From the NCBI RefSeq assembly GCF_026168755.1, contig NZ_JAPFDR010000021.1, positions 1-49,662 of the forward strand: a stretch of 49,662 nucleotides of DNA, given 5' to 3'. Below, piece after piece: positions 25,829 to 35,461 of this stretch. The position numbers and the translations under genes are program-made. This DNA comes from Clostridium sp. (GTDB lineage: Bacteria; Bacillota; Clostridia; Clostridiales; Clostridiaceae). How positions within the stretch are numbered: position 1 is the stretch's first letter; every line of letters starts with the position of its first letter. Below the pieces are notes generated by a model. It was not told where the DNA came from. It worked only from the letters and a program-made list of their open reading frames with translations, and did not search any database.

Positions 25829-26962
25829 TTATGATTTATCTAATATAAAATCTGACATTACACTGTTTGATAACTCCATTCCTTTAGCTGTTAAAAACAT
25901 TTTATTTTCCTTAACAACAAGCAATCCACCCTTTATATTCTTCTCAATGATTTCTTTATATATACTATTTATATCTACACCAAATTTTTTCTCAAAATTT
26001 AATAAGTCTATGCCATAAACCATTCTTAACCCCATAAAAACAAACTCTTCCATTTCATCCTCAATAGAATTTTCATACTTATCTATTACTACACTTACAT
26101 TATTACTTATCTTTTCTATATAATCATTTATATTGCTTGTATTAGTAAATCTATATCCATCCATATAAGAACTACTTGCACTTCCAACTCCAATATATTC
26201 ATCTAATGACCAGTAAACCTTATTATGCTCACATTCCTTGCCATCTAAAGCAAAATTAGAAATTTCATATTGATGATATCCATTAGCTTTCAATATATCT
26301 TTAGTTATTTTATCCATTATCCTTTCATCATCTTCACTTGGGAGTTCAAGCTTATCTTTTTCGTATAATTTATAAAAGGCAGTTCCTTCTTCAATTATGA
26401 GACTGTATGCCGAAATATGTTCTGGTTTTAATTCACATATATTTTCTAAAGTATTCTTCCAATCTTGGATAGTTAAATTAGGAAGACCATACATTAAATC
26501 TACATTAATATTGTCGAATCCTACTTTTCTTGCTAAATTATAATTTTCTAAAAATTCTTCAAATGTATGTATACGACCAATTTTTTTCAGCAAATTATCA
26601 TTACAAGATTGAAGACCAAAGCTTATTCTATTTATCCCATATTTCTTCATTATCTTTAATTTATTTTCATTTACTGTTCCTGGATTACACTCCATAGAAT
26701 ATTCCAGTTTATCTAATAAATTCAGCTTAGAAACTGCCATAAGAAGTTTTTCAAGCTCATTTTCTTCAAGATATGAAGGTGTTCCACCTCCAATAAAAAT
26801 AGTTTTTATTAAATAATCAGAACACTTCTCTTTTATTTCCTTAATTAAAGCATCAATATATTCTTCTCTAAATCTTTCTTTTCCTGCGAAGGTTGGAAAG
26901 TCACAATAAAAACATCTTTGCTTACAAAATGGTATGTGTATATATAAACTAATTTCCTTCAT
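25829..26962 (-). CDS. hemW: Radical SAM heme chaperone HemW
   Basis: HemW is a HemN-like radical SAM protein that binds heme and hands it to respiratory enzymes; it is not a coproporphyrinogen dehydrogenase. The 377-residue protein has the cluster motif CKQRCFYC (Cys 13, 17, 20), FIGGGTPSYL, and the HemW-specific HNKVYW (about residue 232). The N-terminus lacks the extra residues of true HemN. GGAGG lies upstream of the ATG. It follows lepA and precedes hrcA, the conserved Firmicute order. Heme carriage is known for the family and assumed here. Confidence 0.93.
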   Translation of the reverse strand: MKEISLYIHIPFCKQRCFYCDFPTFAGKERFREEYIDALIKEIKEKCSDYLIKTIFIGGGTPSYLEENELEKLLMAVSKLNLLDKLEYSMECNPGTVNENKLKIMKKYGINRISFGLQSCNDNLLKKIGRIHTFEEFLENYNLARKVGFDNINVDLMYGLPNLTIQDWKNTLENICELKPEHISAYSLIIEEGTAFYKLYEKDKLELPSEDDERIMDKITKDILKANGYHQYEISNFALDGKECEHNKVYWSLDEYIGVGSASSSYMDGYRFTNTSNINDYIEKISNNVSVVIDKYENSIEDEMEEFVFMGLRMVYGIDLLNFEKKFGVDINSIYKEIIEKNIKGGLLVVKENKMFLTAKGMELSNSVMSDFILDKS

Positions 26963-27003
26963 TATTTTTCCTCCAAATCAAATAACTTTTAACTCATAAT
27001 TGA

Positions 27004-27033
27004 AAAAAGACATTGCAAAAGCAATGTCTTTTT
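27004..27033. terminator. Terminator between lepA and hemW
   Basis: AAAAAGACATTGC (27004-27016), loop AAAA, then GCAATGTCTTTTT (27021-27033): a perfect 13-bp stem, ending in T on both strands. It ends lepA, so hemW has a separate promoter or relies on read-through. Confidence 0.92.
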
Positions 27034-27034
27034 A

Positions 27035-28840
27035 CTAGTCTACTTTAAGAACAGCCATGAATGCTTCTTGTGGTACTTCTACAGATCCCACTTGTCTCAT
27101 TCTCTTCTTACCTTCTTTTTGCTTTTCAAGAAGCTTCTTCTTTCTTGAAATATCTCCACCATAACATTTAGCAAGTACGTCTTTTCTCATAGCCTTAACT
27201 GTTTCTCTAGCTATAACCTTAGATCCTACTGCAGCTTGAATTGGAACTTCAAACATTTGTCTTGGAATAATTTCTTTAAGCTTTTCAGTAATTCCTCTAC
27301 CTTTATGATAAGCTCTTTCTTTTGGAACTATCATTGATAAAGCATCAACTACATCTCCATTTAATAATATATCAAGCTTAACAAGTTCAGTTTTAGTATA
27401 TCCTTTAAATTCATAATCAAAAGATGCATATCCTCTTGTTCTTGATTTTAAAGTATCAAAGAAGTCATATACAATTTCATTTAATGGCATATCATAGTTA
27501 ATACAAACTCTTGTAGTTTCTAGATATTCCATATCGATAAATGTTCCTCTTCTTTCTTGGCATAAATCCATTATAGCCCCAACATAATCAGTTGGTGAAA
27601 TAATAGAAGCCTTAACAACTGGCTCTTCCATATAATCTATTTCAGTTGCTTCTGGTAAGTTTGTCGGATTTGTTAAATCTAAAACTTCTCCATTAGTCTT
27701 TGTTACCTTATAAACAACTGAAGGAGCTGTTGTTATGATATCTAAATTAAATTCTCTTTCTATTCTTTCTTGAATTATTTCCATATGAAGCAATCCTAAG
27801 AATCCACATCTGAAACCAAACCCTAAAGCTATAGATGTTTCTGGTTCAAAATCTAAAGCTGCATCATTTATTTGTAATTTTTCTAATGCTTCTTTTAATT
27901 CATCATACTTAGCTCCATCTACTGGATAAATACCTGAATAAACCATTGGAACTGCCTTTTTATATCCTGGAAGTGCTTCTGCCGTTGGTCTATCTGATTC
28001 TGTTATAGTGTCACCAACTCTAGCATCTGCAACATTTTTTATAGATGCAGTTATATATCCAACATCACCAGCTCTTAGTTCAGTTATAGGCATTAATTTT
28101 GGCGTGAAAACTCCAACTTCTGTTACATCATATACTTTATTTGTTGCCATAAGTTTAATTTTAGTTCCTGGCTTAACTACACCATCTTTAATTCTTACAT
28201 AGCAAACAACACCTTTATAACTATCATAGTAAGAATCGAATATTAAAGCTTTTAATGGAGCTTCTTCATCACCAGTTGGTGCCGGAACCTTTTCAACTAT
28301 TGTTTCTAACACTTGCTCAACATTTAATCCAGTTTTAGCTGATATCATAGGTGCATCTTCAGCCTCTATCCCTATAACATCTTCAATTTCTTGTTTTACT
28401 TCATCTGGTCTTGCAGAAGCTAAATCTACCTTATTAATTACTGGAGCAATTTCTAAATCGTTATCTAATGCTAAATAACAGTTTGCTAAAGTTTGAGCTT
28501 GAATACCTTGTGTAGCATCTACTACTAATAACGCTCCTTCACAAGCAGCTAAACTTCTTGATACCTCATATGTAAAGTCTACGTGTCCTGGTGTATCAAT
28601 TAAGTTTAATATGTATTCTTCTCCATCTTGGCGTCTATATATTAATCTAGCAGCCTGAGACTTAATTGTTATACCTCTTTCTTTTTCAATTTCCATATTA
28701 TCAAGAACTTGCTCTTCCATTTCTCTTTGTGTAAGAGTCCCTGTAATTTCTAATAATCTATCCGCTAGGGTTGACTTACCGTGGTCTATATGTGCTACGA
28801 TTGAAAAGTTTCTAATCTTTGATTGTCTATTACTTTGCAT
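27035..28840 (-). CDS. lepA: Elongation factor 4 (LepA)
   Basis: LepA is a ribosome-bound translational GTPase that back-translocates or remodels stalled ribosomes. It has the G motifs [17 protein letters not shown] and NKVD, the EF-G-like domains, and the LepA-specific C-terminal domain ([20 protein letters not shown]). I give the start at 28840 ([13 protein letters not shown], 601 residues) because it matches the family N-terminus. An in-frame ATG at 28882 is only about 12 nt from the expected transcription start and has no ribosome binding site. Neither start has a good site, the nearest GGGGGTG lying about 33 nt upstream of 28840, so the exact start is open. Confidence 0.95.
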   Translation of the reverse strand: MQSNRQSKIRNFSIVAHIDHGKSTLADRLLEITGTLTQREMEEQVLDNMEIEKERGITIKSQAARLIYRRQDGEEYILNLIDTPGHVDFTYEVSRSLAACEGALLVVDATQGIQAQTLANCYLALDNDLEIAPVINKVDLASARPDEVKQEIEDVIGIEAEDAPMISAKTGLNVEQVLETIVEKVPAPTGDEEAPLKALIFDSYYDSYKGVVCYVRIKDGVVKPGTKIKLMATNKVYDVTEVGVFTPKLMPITELRAGDVGYITASIKNVADARVGDTITESDRPTAEALPGYKKAVPMVYSGIYPVDGAKYDELKEALEKLQINDAALDFEPETSIALGFGFRCGFLGLLHMEIIQERIEREFNLDIITTAPSVVYKVTKTNGEVLDLTNPTNLPEATEIDYMEEPVVKASIISPTDYVGAIMDLCQERRGTFIDMEYLETTRVCINYDMPLNEIVYDFFDTLKSRTRGYASFDYEFKGYTKTELVKLDILLNGDVVDALSMIVPKERAYHKGRGITEKLKEIIPRQMFEVPIQAAVGSKVIARETVKAMRKDVLAKCYGGDISRKKKLLEKQKEGKKRMRQVGSVEVPQEAFMAVLKVD

Positions 28841-28900
28841 ATATCTTAACTGCTTTTTATTCAGCAGCTTCTTCACCCCCATATTGTTAAATCAAGCTAA

Positions 28901-28931
28901 ATTATAACATAGAGTATAGAGTAAGTGTCAA
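28901..28931 (-). promoter_or_regulatory. Sigma-A promoter of lepA
   Basis: On the minus strand perfect TTGACA (28926-28931) and TATAAT (28901-28906) boxes are 19 bp apart, longer than the ideal 17. The implied leader is very short. Confidence 0.65.
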
Positions 28932-28973
28932 GAATATTAACATGGAATTCATATTAAGATTACTAGTATTTTT

Positions 28974-29432
28974 TTAATTATTAATATTTTGATTAAAATC
29001 ATCTACACTTTCATCCAACTCACTATTATTACTATCATCTTTTATATTACTATTTTCATCATAACCACTATTAGTTTTTGTACTTTTATTTATTTTATCC
29101 CTTATATTTATAAAAGCTTTATTCACATATTCTAAAGCTTTTTTTATACTATTCATAAATAAATTATCACTAGTTAACTTAATTTCTTTATTATATATCT
29201 TTACAGTTGATAAACCATCATTTTTTTCTCCAACATAAATCTTCACCGCACTATTATCTTTAATAAATTCCTGAAAATCTTCTCCGAACTCCTCACTTAC
29301 AACTTTAAAGTTATCATCAGTGTTTCCCAATGGTGATAATGATTCTGTATTTATTATATTTATCTTTACAAAACCTACAATAAGCAAAATTACTGCAAAT
29401 GTAGGTATAAGAAATTTTTTAATAATTTTCAA
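28974..29432 (-). CDS. Small membrane-anchored protein of unknown function
   Basis: A 152-residue protein with an N-terminal membrane anchor or uncleaved signal (residues 5-24, KFLIPTFAVILLIVGFVKIN). A folded external part of about 90 residues follows (FGEDFQEFIKDNSAVKIYVG), then a low-complexity Asn/Asp/Ser/Lys tail from about residue 115. I recognise no domain. Translation starts at TTG (29432) with GGAGG 10 nt upstream. It lies between spoIIP and lepA, separated from spoIIP by a terminator, so it is a single-gene unit. Its place among sporulation genes hints at, but does not show, a sporulation role. Confidence 0.65.
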   Translation of the reverse strand: MKIIKKFLIPTFAVILLIVGFVKINIINTESLSPLGNTDDNFKVVSEEFGEDFQEFIKDNSAVKIYVGEKNDGLSTVKIYNKEIKLTSDNLFMNSIKKALEYVNKAFINIRDKINKSTKTNSGYDENSNIKDDSNNSELDESVDDFNQNINN

Positions 29433-29476
29433 CTTAAAACCGCCTCCTTAACTCAATTTATAACATATATAGAAAT

Positions 29477-29520
29477 AAAAAATGAGCTCCTTAGTTATTA
29501 GCTATAAGGATGCTCACTTT
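29477..29520 (-). terminator. Terminator after spoIIP
   Basis: TGAGC-TCCTTA (29483-29493) pairs with TAAGGA-T-GCTCA (29505-29516) with one bulged base, followed on the minus strand by TTTTTTATTT. Confidence 0.85.
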
Positions 29521-29536
29521 TCAAACTTTTATTCAA

Positions 29537-30649
29537 TTATTCTTTACTATTTAAATATTCGGCAATTAATCTAGCTAGATATTTAGCACTTAATTTTGCT
29601 TCTTGTGCCGTATTTAGTTCTGTTCCAAACTCTGTTAATATACATGCTGAACTTAAATCTTGATTAAAGTTATTTGATCCACGATCATATTCATAAAGAC
29701 CAACTCCATTATTTCCATCTGCAAGGAATCCAGGAAAAAGTTCTTCTGAAGTAGAAATCATGTCGGTTACTGCGTTCATCATTTCCGTATAATATGGTGA
29801 AGCCTTTGAGGTAACAAACATAATTCTTGCTAAACTTTGCCCATTAATTTCTACCGTAGTTCTATCCTTACTAGGTCCACTATTTCTATGCAAATCTATT
29901 ACTAATTTTAAATTAGGAAATTGATTTAAATAACTTTGCACCGTTGGTCCTGATCTATAATAAGATTGATTATAAGGACTAGTATCATGTACTGTTTTAT
30001 CATGAATAACAGATATTCCATATCCCTCTTCAAGTTCTTGTGCTAATACATCTCCTACACCAACAACACTAAAATCTTCTTGTTCAGTGTCTGCTCCAGA
30101 TTCTGCATATCCTTCATGAGTATGAGTATGATAAATTAATATTTCTACATTTGCCTCATCTAACGTTTTCTTAAGTGAAGGATCATATGCAGCACTAGTT
30201 TTATTTAGTTCTGCTAAATCTTCTTCTGTAACCCTAGCAATACTTTCTTCCTTAACAACATAGGGCTCAAATAAATTAAAGGTTGTTTTAGAGCTATTAT
30301 CTAAATTGCCATTACTATTAACGTTATTTATATTATTAAAAAAAGATACTTCATTACCTATTATTCCATAAGTAGTTATCTTATTTAGACCTAAAGCTTC
30401 AACTACCACTCTTTTAATACTCACTTTATTTTCTCTATATGCTGTACTATCATATATTTGTGTTTTAACAACTGGCATAGAGTGATTAAGCAATTGTACA
30501 TATGCTAATCCCCCACGCTCTCTATAACTATTAATAACACTACCAGCTCTTATAAAAAAATTAATCATAAGAGCTAATAGAACTATATATCCTATACTAA
30601 TACCATGTTTCTTTCTGTTAACATTATTACCATCATTAACCCATTGCAT
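29537..30649 (-). CDS. spoIIP: Stage II sporulation protein P
   Basis: SpoIIP is a peptidoglycan amidase and endopeptidase that works with SpoIID and SpoIIM to remove the septal wall and drive engulfment. The 370-residue protein has an N-terminal membrane anchor (about 17-37) and an external linker. The zinc amidase domain has ILIYHTHTHEGYAESG (about 172), KLVIDLHRNSG (about 250) and CILTEFGTELN (about 335), which carry the metal and catalytic residues. GAGGAGG lies before the ATG. It follows gpr, the conserved gpr-spoIIP pair. Confidence 0.95.
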   Translation of the reverse strand: MQWVNDGNNVNRKKHGISIGYIVLLALMINFFIRAGSVINSYRERGGLAYVQLLNHSMPVVKTQIYDSTAYRENKVSIKRVVVEALGLNKITTYGIIGNEVSFFNNINNVNSNGNLDNSSKTTFNLFEPYVVKEESIARVTEEDLAELNKTSAAYDPSLKKTLDEANVEILIYHTHTHEGYAESGADTEQEDFSVVGVGDVLAQELEEGYGISVIHDKTVHDTSPYNQSYYRSGPTVQSYLNQFPNLKLVIDLHRNSGPSKDRTTVEINGQSLARIMFVTSKASPYYTEMMNAVTDMISTSEELFPGFLADGNNGVGLYEYDRGSNNFNQDLSSACILTEFGTELNTAQEAKLSAKYLARLIAEYLNSKE

Positions 30650-30737
30650 TTTATATACCTCCTCACTCTTTATAAATATATGGGAGGTTTTACATAATTA
30701 TTAATAGATGATTAAAAAAACACAAAACACTTTTTAG

Positions 30738-31712
30738 TTAATTCATAAATTTATTGATTTCTTCCATATTCATATTAGGTTGAACTGCAATATTAATCCC
30801 ATTTGCTATTATTTTTGATAAAGACTCAATAACTGTATCAACATCTTTTGGAGTAACCATTAAATCTCCAAATGATGGATTTAATATTTCTCTAATAAGC
30901 ATATTCTTCTCATTTCTATCTACGCTCTTTAACATATTATAGAATTCTTTTCCTTTTTGTGCTTTACTACATAAATCATCTAATAATAAATCCATAGTAT
31001 CATTTGCTATAGTTGCAGCATCAACAACTGTTGGAACTCCTACAGCTAATACTTTTACCCCTAAACTCTTTTCGTTTATTTGCATTCTATGATTCCCAAC
31101 TCCAGCACCTGGTGAAATTCCTGTGTCTCCAATTTGAATAGTTCTGTTTACCCTCTCTAATCTTCTAGATCCTAATGCATCAACACATATTACTAAGTTC
31201 GGTTTAATTTTATCAACTAATGATTTTATAACTTCTCCAGTCTCTATTCCTGTAATTCCCAAAACTCCTGGTGCTATTGCACATACTGGTCTTACAGAAT
31301 CATCTATTGCATCTGGCATTACTTGTTTTAAATGCCTTGTTATCATAATTTTCTCTGTAACTTTTGGTCCAAGTGCATCTGGTGTAACATTCCAATTTCC
31401 AAGTCCTACTACTAATACAAGTTTATCCTCAGAAATATCTACAAGTTTTTTCATAACTTTTCCTACAACTAATGATAATTCATCCATTGATTCACCATCA
31501 TAAGGGGTAAATTCAGGAAAATCTATAGTTATATAATGACCTTTTGGTTTACCTAATTCTTTTCCAGCCTCATCACTCTCAATAGTTACAGTAGTAATTT
31601 TGACCTCGCCTTCCATTTCCTCATCAATTTTAACTCCATCAAGCTCTCTTTTATTTTCCTCTGTATATGCTTGTTTTGCTTCTATTGCAAGGTCTGTTCT
31701 AACACTTATCAT
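30738..31712 (-). CDS. gpr: GPR endopeptidase
   Basis: GPR degrades small acid-soluble spore proteins during germination. It is made as a zymogen in the forespore and loses a short N-terminal propeptide. The 324-residue protein begins MISVRTDLAIEA, a sequence that resembles the SASP cleavage site, as is typical of GPR. It contains VVGLGNWNVTPDALGPKV, CAIAPGVLGITGIETGEV and VCVDALGSRRLERVNRT, with the conserved aspartates of this aspartic-type protease. AGGAGG lies upstream of the ATG. It is divergent from rpsT; the forespore promoter should lie in 31720-31776. Confidence 0.95.
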   Translation of the reverse strand: MISVRTDLAIEAKQAYTEENKRELDGVKIDEEMEGEVKITTVTIESDEAGKELGKPKGHYITIDFPEFTPYDGESMDELSLVVGKVMKKLVDISEDKLVLVVGLGNWNVTPDALGPKVTEKIMITRHLKQVMPDAIDDSVRPVCAIAPGVLGITGIETGEVIKSLVDKIKPNLVICVDALGSRRLERVNRTIQIGDTGISPGAGVGNHRMQINEKSLGVKVLAVGVPTVVDAATIANDTMDLLLDDLCSKAQKGKEFYNMLKSVDRNEKNMLIREILNPSFGDLMVTPKDVDTVIESLSKIIANGINIAVQPNMNMEEINKFMN

Positions 31713-31776
31713 AATATTCCTCCTAAAATTTATTACTCCTCAAGTTTATTTTCCCAAATAAGTTTTAATTTCATAC

Positions 31777-31805
31777 TTGAACTTAAAAACTTTAGGTGTT
31801 ATAAT
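31777..31805 (+). promoter_or_regulatory. Sigma-A promoter of rpsT
   Basis: TTGAAC (31777-31782) and a perfect TATAAT (31800-31805) are 17 bp apart. The leader of about 75 nt to rpsT could hold the site of S20 autoregulation, but I see no firm structure. Confidence 0.85.
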
Positions 31806-31886
31806 ATGATTTGTTGAAAATGAACTCGTACGCAGATTTCCCCAAAAACTGCAGAGGCCCTATAAAATATCAAGGGGGTGAATTGA

Positions 31887-32150
31887 ATGGCAAATATTAA
31901 ATCAGCACAAAAAAGAATTAAAGTTACTGAAAAGAAAACTTTACAAAACAAGATGGTTAAATCAGCTTTAAAAACTGCTATAAAGAAGTTTGAAGCTGCT
32001 GTAGCTGCTAACAATGCTGAAGAAGCTAAAGCTTTATTCGTTAAAGCTACTAAGTCTTTAGACATGGCTGCTCAAAAAGGTGTAGTTCACCAAAACATGG
32101 CTGCTAGAAAGAAATCAAGATTAGCTGCAAAATTAAACGCTATGGCGTAA
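31887..32150 (+). CDS. rpsT: 30S ribosomal protein S20
   Basis: An 87-residue basic helical protein of the small subunit. It begins [19 protein letters not shown], has the conserved alanine-rich helix ([17 protein letters not shown]), and ends [19 protein letters not shown], which is S20 throughout. AAGGGGGTG lies 7 nt before the ATG. It is the only ribosomal gene here on the plus strand, opposite to gpr, as in Bacillus. A terminator follows at 32159-32190. Confidence 0.98.
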   Translation: MANIKSAQKRIKVTEKKTLQNKMVKSALKTAIKKFEAAVAANNAEEAKALFVKATKSLDMAAQKGVVHQNMAARKKSRLAAKLNAMA

Positions 32151-32158
32151 TAAATAAG

Positions 32159-32190
32159 AAGCCGGTGATTTTTCACCGGCTATTATTTTA
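32159..32190 (+). terminator. Terminator after rpsT
   Basis: GCCGGTGA, loop TTTT, TCACCGGC (32161-32180) followed by TATTATTTT. Confidence 0.88.
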
Positions 32191-32247
32191 CAATTTTTAA
32201 GTTATGAAATATTATATATTTTTTATCTATTTTTATTTAAAACATAT

Positions 32248-33279
32248 CTATTTAACCATAAATGTTTTAAATAGCATAAGCTCCATTTCCATTTGCTTTT
32301 CTGAAGTAGAAGACTTTAATTTTAATTCAGTCTCTACACAAACTCGAATAAGTTCACTTAATTGTTTCACTGTAAATTTAGCTGCTTGATTCATTAATTT
32401 TTCACAAACAAATTGAGGCAACCTATATTTAGACATAAAAAAATCTAACCTTTTTCCTTGTGATAAATATACTTTAATCTCATGTAATCTTCTGAAATGA
32501 TTTCCTATAGATGATATTATTAACATATGCTGATCCGCTTTAAACAACAATTCATCTAATAAATCTAATGCCTTCTCAACCTTCCTAATAGAAATATATT
32601 CTACAAGGTCAAATATATCATCCTCACTTTTATTTTGAATTAACTTATCAATATCCACCTTAGTTATCTCTCTTCCACTAGAATAGCAATCTAATTTATC
32701 AACTTCTCTTTTTATAATATCAAAATTATTTTGTACCTTATCTGCAAAGTATCTTAGTTCTACTTTTCCTATAGTTCTACCTTTTTCTTTAAATAAATCA
32801 TCAATCTTTTTATAATATCTGTCTTTCTTTAATTTATCACAATGGACTACTTTAACATATTTATCAAGAGTAGTTAACTTTTTATTTTTCTTAGGCGTAT
32901 CTCTCTTATCATTAAATAAATAATACATAATAAGAATTGTATGAGATGGTAGATCCTTAATATACTTTAAAGTCTCAGTATAAACTTTACCTCCATCTTT
33001 ATCTGGTTTTTCTTTTAAAAAATTAGCCCTATATACTACTACAACTTTTTTATCTCCAAAAAACGGTAAGGTTTCACAAGCATTTTCTATATCATCAAAT
33101 GTAGTTGTTAGTCCATCTAACTTTATAAGATTCAAATCTAAAAAGTCTTTTTCAACAACCTTATCTATTATAGAATTAACACTTATCTTTATAAGCTCTT
33201 CATCTAAACCACAAAATATATAACCATTTGATATATCATTTTTCTTTATTTCTCCATCTAGTATATCTATATTAATCAA
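32248..33279 (-). CDS. holA: DNA polymerase III subunit delta
   Basis: The delta subunit opens the beta clamp in the clamp loader. The 343-residue protein shows the family plan. The N-terminal domain has YIFCGLDEELIK, where a P-loop remnant normally lies, and CETLPFFGDKKVVVVYRANFL, the delta-specific segment. A middle domain with LRYFADKVQNNFDIIKREVDKL follows, then the C-terminal collar domain (KADQHMLIISSIGNHFRRL, YRLPQFVCEKL). The start is TTG (33279) with GGAGTGG about 10 nt upstream. It follows comEC by 19 bp and is convergent with rpsT, the usual comEC-holA-rpsT order. Confidence 0.93.
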   Translation of the reverse strand: MINIDILDGEIKKNDISNGYIFCGLDEELIKISVNSIIDKVVEKDFLDLNLIKLDGLTTTFDDIENACETLPFFGDKKVVVVYRANFLKEKPDKDGGKVYTETLKYIKDLPSHTILIMYYLFNDKRDTPKKNKKLTTLDKYVKVVHCDKLKKDRYYKKIDDLFKEKGRTIGKVELRYFADKVQNNFDIIKREVDKLDCYSSGREITKVDIDKLIQNKSEDDIFDLVEYISIRKVEKALDLLDELLFKADQHMLIISSIGNHFRRLHEIKVYLSQGKRLDFFMSKYRLPQFVCEKLMNQAAKFTVKQLSELIRVCVETELKLKSSTSEKQMEMELMLFKTFMVK

Positions 33280-33298
33280 TGCCTATTGCCACTCCTAA

Positions 33299-34984
33299 CT
33301 AATTGTTTATTATCTCACCTTTAAAAAGTAAAATTTCTTTTATATCACCTTTTCTGAAATCTATTATATCATAATCATTATTTAATTTTTCATAATTTAC
33401 AAATAGCAAATAGTTATTATTTAATGTCTGCAAAACAAAATTTTTACCATTTCTTTTTACCTTAATTTCTTCTCCAATAGTAATTTCATTAAAATCATTA
33501 GATATATTACTTGCTAAGGAAACTGACATAAGCTTTTTCTCATCAACCTCATCTTTTGTTTGAATAAGTACTCGTTCTCCTTTATAGCTTATTAAAAGCC
33601 CTCCTTCATTATAATATCTTATCTTAGGTAGTGGTGAGTATATTAATACTACTATATAAAAAAATATAATTAAAGGATAATATATAAACCTTTTAAACCC
33701 TTTTTTATAAAAATAATATGTTGTTAATAAGGCTATATAAAAATATGCCACAGTATAATGAAAATATATCAAATCAAATGACATATTATCAATTTTATAC
33801 ATAATTATATCAATATACTTGATTATATAATGACATATATACATAATGTAATTAAATATGCTTGAAATTCCTATTATGAATATCGATATATTCCCTAAAA
33901 CCACTAAAATATTCATAAAAGGAATTACAACAATATTTCCAACTATAAAATTCAATGATACTTCATTAAAATATAATATTATAATTGGTAATGTTAATAT
34001 TTGTGCACTTAATGAAATTGCAATAGTATTTCTAATGGAATTAGGTAATTTATATAACTTTTTATTTAAATCATTATTAAATAATATTATTCCTAAAGTA
34101 GCTAAAAATGAAAGTATAAATCCAAGATTATAAGTATAATATGGCTTCATTAATAGCAATATTATCCCTGCTAAAGATAATGATGCTATAGGATTGTAGT
34201 TACGCTTAACTATTTTTCCAAGGTTTAATATCACTATCATTATATACGACCTTACAGCTGGTGCTGATGCCCCTGAAAACAATACATAGACTAATGCTAG
34301 TACTAAACTTAACTTTACCCCTAAAAACCTTCTTAATACACTATATACTAAAACTAAATGTAATCCTGAAACAGAAATAACATGAGATATCCCTAAATTT
34401 TTCATTAACTCCTCATGATCTTCATCTAATTCACCTTTATATCCAAATGATACTGATGTTATTAATGCAGCCTTCCTTTCCCCTAGCTTACTTTCAATAC
34501 CTTCAAATACATATTTTCTTCTTTTGTAGAGCTTATCAATAAAATCAGGCTTTAAAATTTTGTAATCTTCTATTTTATACTCTCCAATTACTCCATTGCT
34601 TATATTCTTATTTTCACTAAACTTACCTTTAACTAATAATTTATTTCCTACTTCTATATTATCATTAATATTAGATAAACTAACTATTCTCCCATTAATT
34701 TCTCCTTTACCATAATAATTTTTAACTTCAGTTATTCTTACCTCTTCAACTTCTTTGGGAGTATAATTATAAAAATATACAGTATTATTTAATGCTACAA
34801 TAAAAAATAAAACTAATATGAACATTATATATTTACCTTTAAGATACATTATAAAAATAAAGAAACTGGCAACATAAAAACTTGCCAAAATAGCATTTTT
34901 GCTATACATTTCATAACTAAAATATGCTAACATAAACACAATAAATATATATGGTAACGGATTATTAAAATACTTATCATTCAT
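33299..34984 (-). CDS. comEC: ComEC/Rec2 family channel protein lacking the metallo-beta-lactamase domain
   Basis: ComEC forms the membrane pore that takes up single-stranded DNA in transformation. The 561-residue protein has an N-terminal membrane part and an OB-fold-like external domain (about 75-140). The Competence domain carries the signature ISHVISVSGLHLVLVYSVL (about 195-215) and many helices to about 450. Full-length ComEC of about 750 residues ends in a metallo-beta-lactamase-fold nuclease domain with HxHxDH. Here the last 110 residues form only a short beta-rich tail (GGLLISYKGERVLI) with no such motif and end at a normal stop. The start is the ATG at 34984 (AAGGTGG upstream). No other DNA-uptake gene is in the window. 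Whether uptake still works is unknown. Confidence 0.85.
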   Translation of the reverse strand: MNDKYFNNPLPYIFIVFMLAYFSYEMYSKNAILASFYVASFFIFIMYLKGKYIMFILVLFFIVALNNTVYFYNYTPKEVEEVRITEVKNYYGKGEINGRIVSLSNINDNIEVGNKLLVKGKFSENKNISNGVIGEYKIEDYKILKPDFIDKLYKRRKYVFEGIESKLGERKAALITSVSFGYKGELDEDHEELMKNLGISHVISVSGLHLVLVYSVLRRFLGVKLSLVLALVYVLFSGASAPAVRSYIMIVILNLGKIVKRNYNPIASLSLAGIILLLMKPYYTYNLGFILSFLATLGIILFNNDLNKKLYKLPNSIRNTIAISLSAQILTLPIIILYFNEVSLNFIVGNIVVIPFMNILVVLGNISIFIIGISSIFNYIMYICHYIIKYIDIIMYKIDNMSFDLIYFHYTVAYFYIALLTTYYFYKKGFKRFIYYPLIIFFYIVVLIYSPLPKIRYYNEGGLLISYKGERVLIQTKDEVDEKKLMSVSLASNISNDFNEITIGEEIKVKRNGKNFVLQTLNNNYLLFVNYEKLNNDYDIIDFRKGDIKEILLFKGEIINN

Positions 34985-35052
34985 ACTATCCACCTTGGCA
35001 ACACCTCATTAAATAAGCATTACCAAATTTCCAATATATAAATCACAAACAT

Positions 35053-35081
35053 AAAAAAAGACCTTACTTAATTAGTAAAGC
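35053..35081 (-). terminator. Terminator of the ygbA-like/ybaN/membrane protein operon
   Basis: On the minus strand CTTTACT (35074-35080) pairs with AGTAAGG (35062-35068) through one G-T pair, followed by TCTTTTTTT. The stem is short. Confidence 0.65.
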
Positions 35082-35101
35082 CTACAACAACTTATTATTA
35101 A

Positions 35102-35422
35102 TTATAAAAATTTAATAGCTATAGGTAAATATACAAAAAATCCTATAGTAAATATAATATGAATCTTCTTATAAAGTTTATAATTCTTCTTCATTATCAT
35201 ACCAGTTATTCCAATAGTAATCATAATAACTGAAAAGCCTATATATTTTATAAATCCTTCTTCTGCAAATCTATTAATTAGTTCTCCTACCATTGCTAGC
35301 ACTGAAACAGATCCTAATATTATATGTGCTTTTAGATATATTTTTCTTTTTACCTTAAATAATTTTAATCCATAATAAACTATTAATGATAAACAAAAAA
35401 ACATAGATGATATTCTTTCCAT
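35102..35422 (-). CDS. Small four-helix membrane protein, cytochrome b561-like in layout
   Basis: A 106-residue integral membrane protein with four predicted helices (about 5-20, 31-50, 58-76, 86-104). Two histidines lie near the ends of helices 2 and 4 (KAHIILG, His33; KKIHIIFT, His88), positions where small b561-type proteins bind heme. I cannot name a family with certainty and heme binding is a suggestion only. AGGAGG lies upstream of the ATG. It is the last gene of the Fur-box-led operon with ybaN and the ygbA-like gene, 39 bp after ybaN, and a terminator follows. Confidence 0.6.
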   Translation of the reverse strand: MERISSMFFCLSLIVYYGLKLFKVKRKIYLKAHIILGSVSVLAMVGELINRFAEEGFIKYIGFSVIMITIGITGMIMKKNYKLYKKIHIIFTIGFFVYLPIAIKFL

Positions 35423-35461
35423 TTTATTCCTACCTCCTCTTCCGTAAATTAATATTTTTCA

